Part shown: in pieces, positions 7,323 through 12,053 of the stretch | How positions within the stretch are numbered: position 1 is the stretch's first letter | How the letters are laid out: each line of letters begins with the position of its first letter | From: Balneolales bacterium | Lineage (GTDB): Bacteria; Bacteroidota; Rhodothermia; Balneolales; Balneolaceae | Direction of reading: 5' to 3' | Length of the DNA stretch: 12,053 nucleotides | NCBI GenBank assembly: GCA_022360375.1 | Contig: JAKSCW010000250.1 | Span: 1-12,053, forward strand | The notes under the pieces: model-generated | Databases searched by the model: none | What the model was told of the DNA's origin: nothing | Seen by the model: only the letters and a program-made list of their open reading frames with translations | Position numbers and translations under genes: made by a program

Positions 7323-9106
7323 AAAAACTAACGACAGGAAAAAAAATAGTATTCTGGCTGATCACCCTGTGTTTTCCAATCGTATTACTGGGTCTGATCG
7401 AAATTGGACTAAGAATTGGAGGATATAATAACGATGCGCAAAAGCTATTTATTGAAGCTCCTAATGACGCAAATTTTTTGGTTTCAAATCCCGGTTTCGT
7501 TGGCAGATATTTTCCCGTTTTTGTCCCAAACATAGCTCCCAATCCATTTAGGAAAAATAAGCAGCCAAACACTTTTCGGGTATTTGTTTTTGGTGGTTCG
7601 TCCACACAAGGGTTTCCCTATAACTTTTACTACAGTTTTAGCGATCAATTAGAGCAACAATTATTGCTTAATACGGATGGAGTAAATATTGAAATCGTAA
7701 ATGTGGGAATGACGGCGGTAAATAGTTATGCAATAAGAGATTTGTCAAAAAGAGTGCTGCCCTATGAACCTGATGCGATCATCATTTATGCGGGGCACAA
7801 CGAGTTTTATGGCTCTTTTGGGGCAGCCACGACCCAGTTTGGTTTGATAAACAGTGTTACCATTAAACGAGTAATTATCTGGCTCAAAAACTTTAGAATT
7901 TATCAGGTTCTTGAAGACCTGTTGAAGTTTGAAGAGGCAGATTCCGGCGAAAGAAGAACGATGATGGCAAGGGTAGTTAGTGAGTCGAATATTGAACTTC
8001 AGGGACAGATTTTTGAACAAGGAATGATCCAGTTTGAAAAAAATATGGAAGATGTACTCAGCCTTTTTAGTAAGAGAGGGGTACCTGTATATATTGGAAC
8101 AGTTGCGTCGAATCTAAAGGATCAACCTCCTCTAAGTGATAGAACCGATTCAGAGAGGATGTATCAGGAAGGTAAAACCCTGTACGATAATGGAGATATA
8201 GTATCTGCACTGGCAAAATTTGAGGAGGCAAAAGAATTAGATGGGATCAGGTTTCGTGCTCCTAACGAGGTTAATTCTATCATACGTGAATTAGCAGACG
8301 AAAAAGGCGCTATTTTGGTAGACATTGAAGCGCTTTTACGGAAGAGTTCCGTAAGTGGTATTGAGGATAATTCACTGTTTATTGACCATTTGCATCCAAA
8401 TTCAACCGGCCATAAACTGATTGCCAATGAATTTTTTGAGCACATTATTGAGCTCGAAAACCTGAACAACACATATACTCCAAATAGCTTTGGAACACCT
8501 GAAAAAGTGAGTGATTTCGAACAAACATATTCAAGTACGTCTGTCTCAAGGTTATTAGTTGGGTATCCGTTCAAAAAAGGATTAACAGAGGCACAAGAGT
8601 TAGCTTCTTTCCAGAAGATATATGATGAATATTTAGAGAAATCGTATGTGGATTCAATTGCTTCTTCTGCTTCCAGAAACCAAAGGGTTGTGCCAAGTGC
8701 TTTAACGGATGTAATAAATCATTCCAAGATTATGAATGATACATTAGCGGTAGTTTCCCATTATTATGAGTTATTGAAGTGGCAACTAAATTCTACCGAT
8801 TTAATTGAAAAAGGAATTGAATATGCAGTTAACAATAGACAAGTGGATGTATACCTGGTGAACATGTTAACACAAATATTGAATGATGGGGGGTACAACA
8901 CCAGGTATATGGATGTGCTTTCTGCAGTCTATTTGTTAAATAACGATGTAAGTAAAGCCAGATATTGGTTAGAAGAAAGTGAAAAAATGGGTTCGAATTC
9001 CCCGATGTTCAATTATAACTATGCACGGTTTCATTTTTTAAACGGCGACACCACTCAGGCTGCTGTCTATTACAATCGATTTATAAACTCTTCTCAAGCC
9101 AATTAG
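7319..9106 (+). CDS. Membrane-anchored SGNH/GDSL-type hydrolase with TPR-like C-terminal region
   Basis: A 595-residue protein with an N-terminal membrane segment (about residues 10-30) that most likely anchors a periplasmic domain. The four SGNH blocks are present: FGGSSTQG with predicted nucleophile S94; NVGMTAVNS with G130; YAGHNE with N161; and FIDHLHPN with D356 and H359 completing the triad. Between blocks III and V, residues 279-308 read like a TPR helix pair (MYQEGKTLYDNGDIVSALAK), and the last 70 residues hold another TPR-like stretch. At 595 residues it is much longer than a plain SGNH esterase, which has about 200-350. Family members hydrolyse ester bonds, often acetyl groups on glycans or lipids; the substrate cannot be read from sequence. 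The ATG overlaps the GH30 stop (ATGA, 7319-7322) with no clear ribosome site of its own, pointing to translational coupling. Its 3' end overlaps the convergent LacI gene by 4 bases. Confidence 0.85.
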   Translation: MKKLTTGKKIVFWLITLCFPIVLLGLIEIGLRIGGYNNDAQKLFIEAPNDANFLVSNPGFVGRYFPVFVPNIAPNPFRKNKQPNTFRVFVFGGSSTQGFPYNFYYSFSDQLEQQLLLNTDGVNIEIVNVGMTAVNSYAIRDLSKRVLPYEPDAIIIYAGHNEFYGSFGAATTQFGLINSVTIKRVIIWLKNFRIYQVLEDLLKFEEADSGERRTMMARVVSESNIELQGQIFEQGMIQFEKNMEDVLSLFSKRGVPVYIGTVASNLKDQPPLSDRTDSERMYQEGKTLYDNGDIVSALAKFEEAKELDGIRFRAPNEVNSIIRELADEKGAILVDIEALLRKSSVSGIEDNSLFIDHLHPNSTGHKLIANEFFEHIIELENLNNTYTPNSFGTPEKVSDFEQTYSSTSVSRLLVGYPFKKGLTEAQELASFQKIYDEYLEKSYVDSIASSASRNQRVVPSALTDVINHSKIMNDTLAVVSHYYELLKWQLNSTDLIEKGIEYAVNNRQVDVYLVNMLTQILNDGGYNTRYMDVLSAVYLLNNDVSKARYWLEESEKMGSNSPMFNYNYARFHFLNGDTTQAAVYYNRFINSSQAN

Positions 9107-10110
9107 GTAGAGTCACGAATCGATAAAGTGACGGGAATCAAACTTTGGATTCCAATATGATTGTTTGGATTAAACATTTGATCCTTTATTACTTTCAGAG
9201 CCTTTATTCCAAGCATTTTATAGTCGGTTTTAATGGAAGTAATACTAGGATGGACAAATCGACTAATGGTTAAATCATCAAAACCTATGAGAGCCAGATC
9301 TTTTGGAATGGTTATTCCCGAATTTGAAGCCTCTTTTAAAAAACCTATACACATAGTATCATTTGCACAGAAAATTGCTTCAGGTTTCATTTTAGATGTT
9401 TGATAATTCTCAAAAGCGGATTTTCCATCCTCAAATGTATAGTTGCCGTTGTATGACCAAACCAGTTCCATATCAGGTTTGTTTGAGACAAAATCGTAAA
9501 AGCCATTTTTCCGAAGTAATGCTTCATATCGCTCAAAAGGGCCGTTTACAATTCCCACTTCTTTGTACCCTTGATTATAAAAATGCTGGGCTGCTAAATA
9601 ACCTCCGCCATAAGAATCGAATGTAATAGTATCCAATTGCGGGTGAAGTAATGGAAATACTGATATTAAAGGAAAACTGGAGGGAGTGCTTTCCACTAAC
9701 GGTTTATATTCTGTTTCCTGGAGCGTAGGTAGAAACAATATCGCAGCATCAAATTGAAGATCTATGAGCTCTTTGATGCAAAATGCAATGTCCCCAGAGC
9801 TGGGATTGAAATCAAAGGTTGAAATGGATACTCCCTCCAATATTGAGGCGTCTCTAAACCCGGTGAAGAGGGCAGCGTAAAATTCCTGGGGGTAAAGGGT
9901 AGTTACTAAAGCAATATTTAACTTAGATTTAAAGTTATATTTCGCATTCAGGTACCCGGTATTCAATGGATAATTTAGAGAAAGAGCGGCATCAATTACC
10001 TGCTTCACATTTCTGGATTCGGCGTTTGATTCTCCACGAAGAATCCGCGAAACGGTAGATACCGATAAACCAGTATACCCAGAAATATCTTTGAGAGTAG
10101 TTTTCTTCAA
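9103..10110 (-). CDS. LacI/GalR-family transcriptional regulator
   Basis: A 335-residue repressor-type regulator of typical family length. The N-terminal helix-turn-helix covers residues 5-24 (TLKDISGYTGLSVSTVSRIL). The rest is a periplasmic-binding-protein-like sensor domain, with CANDTMCIGFLKEA (248-261) and the hallmark IGFDD (275-279) near the C-terminus, so it should bind a small sugar as effector. The start codon is TTG (10108-10110 on the - strand); no in-frame ATG lies between it and an upstream in-frame TAA, and the ribosome site is weak (GGGA). The linker after the HTH (residues 47-66) lacks the canonical ARxL hinge helix and looks about two residues longer than usual. It is divergent from the CBM protein gene at 10445 and convergent with the hydrolase operon. 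It probably controls the divergent gene and itself, and perhaps the GH30 operon. Confidence 0.93.
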   Translation of the reverse strand: MKKTTLKDISGYTGLSVSTVSRILRGESNAESRNVKQVIDAALSLNYPLNTGYLNAKYNFKSKLNIALVTTLYPQEFYAALFTGFRDASILEGVSISTFDFNPSSGDIAFCIKELIDLQFDAAILFLPTLQETEYKPLVESTPSSFPLISVFPLLHPQLDTITFDSYGGGYLAAQHFYNQGYKEVGIVNGPFERYEALLRKNGFYDFVSNKPDMELVWSYNGNYTFEDGKSAFENYQTSKMKPEAIFCANDTMCIGFLKEASNSGITIPKDLALIGFDDLTISRFVHPSITSIKTDYKMLGIKALKVIKDQMFNPNNHIGIQSLIPVTLSIRDST

Positions 10111-10228
10111 AACAAGAATTTTTCCCAGAGGTTAATAACAAACGCTCACAAATGAAAGGTTTTTGATTGAAAATAATTCTCTTTTATAAAGTATTTATGG
10201 GATTTCTTTTTACCGAAAACTTATGAAT

Positions 10229-10257
10229 ATTAGCCATGGAAGCGCTTTTTGGCTAAT
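10229..10257. promoter_or_regulatory. Candidate LacI-family operator O1, nested palindrome
   Basis: The outer arms ATTAGCCA (10229-10236) and TGGCTAAT (10250-10257) are a perfect 8-base inverted repeat. Nested inside is TGGAAGCGCTTTT, whose AAGCGCTT core (10240-10247) is itself a perfect palindrome with a central CG. That core matches the LacI/GalR and CcpA-cre type of operator (TGnAAnCGnT). The outer and inner centres differ by half a base. It lies 119 bases upstream of the TTG of the LacI-type gene and about 188 bases upstream of the CBM gene. Binding by this particular regulator is inferred. Confidence 0.6.
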
Positions 10258-10276
10258 GTTTTGGGAATTATTCTCT

Positions 10277-10316
10277 TTTTCGCAATATAAATTATCTTTT
10301 TTTGCGAAAATTTTTT
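10277..10316 (+). repeat. Inverted repeat followed by a T run, terminator- or attenuator-like
   Basis: TTTTCGCAA (10277-10285) and TTGCGAAAA (10302-10310) are perfect 9-base arms with a 16-base AT-rich spacer, followed at once by six T and then CTTT. On the + strand this resembles a weak intrinsic terminator. No gene ends here, so it would only act on a leader transcript started further upstream, for example as an attenuator. It could equally be a protein-binding site or chance in AT-rich DNA. Confidence 0.4.
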
Positions 10317-10331
10317 CTTTTGGTTGTTTCT

Positions 10332-10346
10332 TTGGAAGCGTTTCTA
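10332..10346. promoter_or_regulatory. Candidate LacI-family operator O2
   Basis: TTGGAAGCGTTTCTA shares GGAAGCG with O1 and has an imperfect palindrome GGAAGCGTTTC around a central CG at 10339-10340. The centres of O1 and O2 are 96 bases apart, close to nine helical turns, which would allow a dimer pair or tetramer to bind both on one DNA face. It overlaps the place where a -33 element would sit for the TATGTTTG element at 10367, a classic position for repression. Confidence 0.55.
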
Positions 10347-10374
10347 TAAAATCATGCATTACATGATATGTTTG
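10341..10374 (+). promoter_or_regulatory. Candidate Bacteroidota-type promoter for the CBM gene
   Basis: TATGTTTG at 10367-10374 exactly fits the TAnnTTTG -7 element known for the primary sigma factor of Bacteroidota. The matching -33 TTTG is poor: TTTC at 10341-10344 is a one-mismatch candidate, but its 22-base spacer is longer than the usual 19 or so. Transcription would start near 10380, giving a leader of about 65 bases before the ATG at 10445. Confidence 0.4.
10351..10367. repeat. Short inverted repeat between promoter elements
   Basis: ATCATG (10351-10356) and CATGAT (10362-10367) form a perfect 6-base inverted repeat with a 5-base centre. It falls between the presumed -33 and -7 elements, so a protein bound here would block the polymerase. 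With arms this short, chance is a real possibility. Confidence 0.35.
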
Positions 10375-10399
10375 CAAGAGCCAACCAACGCTTGCAAAC
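10370..10399. repeat. Perfect 9-base inverted repeat overlapping the -7 element and transcript start
   Basis: GTTTGCAAG (10370-10378) and CTTGCAAAC (10391-10399) are perfect complements separated by 12 bases. The left arm shares bases with the candidate -7 element TATGTTTG. The arm centres are 21 bases apart, two helical turns, which suits a dimeric regulator reading the same face twice. It would also form a hairpin at the very start of the transcript. It is not the LacI-type motif, so a second regulator is possible. Confidence 0.5.
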
Positions 10400-10400
10400 T

Positions 10401-10418
10401 CTATGCGATTTCTCATAG
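10401..10418. repeat. Short inverted repeat in the CBM-gene leader
   Basis: CTATG (10401-10405) and CATAG (10414-10418) pair around an 8-base loop, immediately after the 9-base inverted repeat. It is weak alone, and is noted because it continues the run of dyads towards the start codon. Confidence 0.25.
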
Positions 10419-10444
10419 CAAACTTTAACGAACAAAGATTTAAC

Positions 10445-12053
10445 ATGATCAAAGCTACAAACAAAAATGTAGCATCACTTTTTGTGATGTTACTGATGAT
10501 GAGTTTTGGAATTTCGGTTTCAGCTCAAAATACTATCATCGGTGAAAATATTGTTGTTGACGGAGATTTTTCCGGTGACACTCTTTCCGCTGCCTGGACA
10601 GTAGAAGTGCCGGTAGGTACTGCTGATATTGGAGCACCAAATGGAGAGTTATCGTTCACTAATTTGGTAGGGCAGAGTAACCCATGGGAAGCTCAGGCTT
10701 TTCAGGCACTGTCTGCTGATCAAATTAGTGCACTGGCTAAAGGTGGAAACTGGGAGCTTTCTTTTGACGCGCGTACAACTACAGATTCTACCAAAAACTT
10801 TCATGTATTCTTAGGCCAGAATGGTGGGGATTGGACCAGATATTGGCAAACCTCTGGTGGTGAAGGAGATGGTGATGTGGAGGTTGATGGAGAAATGAAA
10901 ACCTATACACTTACTACCAATATTACTCAGACCTGGGATGCCATGAAACTTGGTTTTGAAGTGGCAGGCGATGCTCAGGATTTATTTATTGATAATGTAG
11001 TACTTAGAAGGGTAGAAGATAACCTGTTATATGATGGTGAAATTGTTATAGGTGAAGATTCATTAAGTGCAGCCTGGAATCCGGTGGGCGACGGTTCTCT
11101 TGCAACGTATTCAGCGGATAATGGAGAAGTAAAGATTTCTGGCATTACCGCTGGAAATATCTTTGATGTTCAATTCATCCAGGAACTGGATACTGCGCAG
11201 GTAGATTCTATTTATGCCGGACCATACGAAATGTTTTTTGATGCTAGAACATCTCCAACGGCCGAAACAAAAGAGATCCAGGTATTCTTTGGTAACAATG
11301 GTACAGGGGGTGATTGGACGAACTGGACTCCGAGAGTTACCCTTAGCGATACGATGGAGACCTATTCATTAAATGTTACAGCCACGCAAAACTGGCCGCA
11401 AATGAAAATTGGTTTTGAGGTTTCTCAGGATACAGCCAGTGTTTGGTTTGATAACGTAATTGTTAGAAGAGTACGTGACGTCCCACCAGCTGCTCCAACG
11501 GTAGGTATAAGTACTGCAAGTGGAGTTGTGACTCTTGCTATTACACCGGTTCAAGATGCAGCCACCTATAATGTTTACTTTGCAGATAGTGCATTTACTA
11601 CTTCTGAAGGAGGAGTATTAGTGGGAACGGTTGAAGCAGATGGAAGTCTTATGTTCGATCATTCAACGTTAGCACCACATCCAACTCTTGTTGAAGACTT
11701 TATGGCCCATTATGGGGTAGTTGCTTTGAAAGACAATGGTACGGCTAGTGCTTTAACTGCCGTTTCTATTGAAACAAGTATGGGCGTTGCTCCAAACTTC
11801 ATTCCTGAGCTAACTCCTTCAGCTGTTGGTGCTATCTTAACGGCTGTTGCAGCAGAACAAATGCCTTCCTCGGAAGATATGGCTTCTTATTTCCCAGATG
11901 GATACCAGCCATTCACAATTGATGCAAACCGTAAAACGATTGAGAGCGGTACTGGTGGTGATGATGATGCTGATCTTTCAGCCAAAATGTGGGTCGGATT
12001 TGATAACTCCCAGCCTGGCGATTTCATGATCTTTTATGCTGAGATTACTGATG
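10445..12053 (+). CDS. Secreted multidomain carbohydrate-binding protein, 3' end outside window
   Basis: The frame is open from the ATG at 10445 to the end of the window, 536 residues so far. Residues 1-27 are a clear Sec signal peptide with lysines at 3 and 7, a hydrophobic core at 11-24 and cleavage expected after SVSA (A27). Two related beta-sandwich domains follow, about 34-191 and 193-343. Each has an early LSAAW motif, a central SFDART or FFDART, a GGDWT motif, and ends in FIDNVVLRRV or FDNVIVRRV, the pattern of CBM4/9-type jelly-roll domains. A proline-rich joint (347-351) leads to an Ig/FN3-like segment (about 351-445). From about 485 a stretch with FTIDANRKTIES and IFYAEITD resembles the start of a CBM9/DOMON-like domain. 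A catalytic domain or sorting signal could lie beyond the window. No Shine-Dalgarno is visible, common in Bacteroidota. A substrate-binding surface protein or a large glycanase are both possible. Confidence 0.85.
   Translation, partial: MIKATNKNVASLFVMLLMMSFGISVSAQNTIIGENIVVDGDFSGDTLSAAWTVEVPVGTADIGAPNGELSFTNLVGQSNPWEAQAFQALSADQISALAKGGNWELSFDARTTTDSTKNFHVFLGQNGGDWTRYWQTSGGEGDGDVEVDGEMKTYTLTTNITQTWDAMKLGFEVAGDAQDLFIDNVVLRRVEDNLLYDGEIVIGEDSLSAAWNPVGDGSLATYSADNGEVKISGITAGNIFDVQFIQELDTAQVDSIYAGPYEMFFDARTSPTAETKEIQVFFGNNGTGGDWTNWTPRVTLSDTMETYSLNVTATQNWPQMKIGFEVSQDTASVWFDNVIVRRVRDVPPAAPTVGISTASGVVTLAITPVQDAATYNVYFADSAFTTSEGGVLVGTVEADGSLMFDHSTLAPHPTLVEDFMAHYGVVALKDNGTASALTAVSIETSMGVAPNFIPELTPSAVGAILTAVAAEQMPSSEDMASYFPDGYQPFTIDANRKTIESGTGGDDDADLSAKMWVGFDNSQPGDFMIFYAEITD
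10469..10493 (+). other. Hairpin within the signal-peptide codons of the CBM gene
   Basis: GTAGCATCAC (10469-10478) pairs with GTGATGTTAC (10484-10493) through ten positions, one of them a G-U wobble, closing a five-T loop. It starts 24 bases after the A of the start codon, over codons 9-17. A stem this tight so early in a message can slow initiation or stabilise the mRNA. It may also be a by-product of the codons used for the hydrophobic core. Confidence 0.45.
10544..11473 (+). repeat. Tandem duplication of a CBM4/9-like domain at protein level
   Basis: Residues 34-191 and 193-343 of the secreted protein align along their length: NIVVDGD with NLLYDGE, LSAAW with LSAAW, NWELSFDART with PYEMFFDART, FHVFLGQNGGDWT with IQVFFGNNGTGGDWT, WDAMKLGFEV with WPQMKIGFEV, and FIDNVVLRRV with FDNVIVRRV. 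The DNA copies have diverged clearly, so this is an old duplication and not a recent tandem repeat. Confidence 0.8.

Larger units (their letters stand above)
10111..10444. promoter_or_regulatory. Divergent intergenic control region between lacI-type gene and CBM protein gene
   Basis: These 334 bases carry no convincing gene. They are AT-rich and unusually dense in inverted repeats: 10229-10257, 10277-10310, 10334-10344, 10351-10367, 10370-10399 and 10401-10418. All lie in the half nearer the CBM gene. The part from 10111 to 10228, nearest the regulator, holds no repeat or clear promoter that I could find. The arrangement suggests the region mainly controls the CBM gene. The individual sites are listed separately. 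Confidence 0.7.

Noticed and set aside
8164..8574. A 136-residue open frame on the - strand inside the SGNH gene
   Set aside because: It is antisense to a well-supported gene and has no known motif or translation signal.
10229..10257. The nested palindrome as an intrinsic terminator
   Set aside because: Both neighbouring genes point away from it, there is no proper T run after it, and the central AAGCGCTT fits an operator better.
10210..10464. An 84-residue open frame on the - strand across the divergent control region
   Set aside because: It covers the operators, promoter and first codons of the CBM gene, and looks like translated AT-rich DNA with no domain or ribosome site.
1..12053. CRISPR array, tRNA, rRNA, insertion sequence, phage or defence genes
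   Set aside because: I saw no spaced direct repeats, cloverleaf, transposase motif or terminal inverted repeats, and every long open frame is accounted for by the genes listed.

Overview
The window is bacterial and looks like the FCB group (Bacteroidota, Rhodothermota/Balneolota, Ignavibacteriota/Chlorobiota). The evidence is the rpoB-rpoC order, a RpoC of 1419 residues with the sequence style of that group, a TAnnTTTG-type promoter element, and a lipoprotein GH30 / LacI / CBM carbohydrate locus. Placement below the group level rests on remembered sequence style and is tentative.

Layout. Positions 1-1376 hold the 3' part of rpoB, and 1416-5675 hold complete rpoC, followed by a clear intrinsic terminator (5701-5734). 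Next on the + strand are a GH30-family glycoside hydrolase lipoprotein (5859-7322) and a membrane-anchored SGNH/GDSL hydrolase with TPR-like repeats (7319-9106), joined by an ATGA stop/start overlap. A LacI-family regulator lies on the - strand (9103-10110) and its end overlaps the SGNH gene by 4 bases. A 334-base divergent intergenic region (10111-10444) is rich in inverted repeats, including two LacI-type operator candidates. Last, an exported protein with two tandem carbohydrate-binding-like domains starts at 10445 and runs off the window end.

How the genes fit together (inference). The GH30 enzyme, SGNH hydrolase, LacI regulator and CBM-bearing secreted protein look like a small glycan-utilisation locus. 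The GH30 would cut a beta-glucan or related beta-glycoside at the cell surface, the SGNH protein would remove ester groups or process a glycan at the membrane, and the CBM protein would bind polysaccharide. LacI would control at least the CBM gene through the operators in the divergent region. No SusC/SusD pair is visible, but the locus continues beyond the window.

The most striking observation is in rpoC. Codon use and GC change abruptly near 3675-3740, inside the bridge-helix coding region. Upstream, including rpoB, arginine is mostly AGA and GC is low; downstream AGA almost vanishes and GC rises. The reading frame and every catalytic and zinc-binding motif stay intact. The cause is either a chimeric assembly join at a highly conserved stretch or a real intragenic recombination. 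If it is an assembly join, rpoB and 5' rpoC do not belong to the same genome as the carbohydrate locus. I found no tRNA, rRNA, CRISPR array or insertion sequence.
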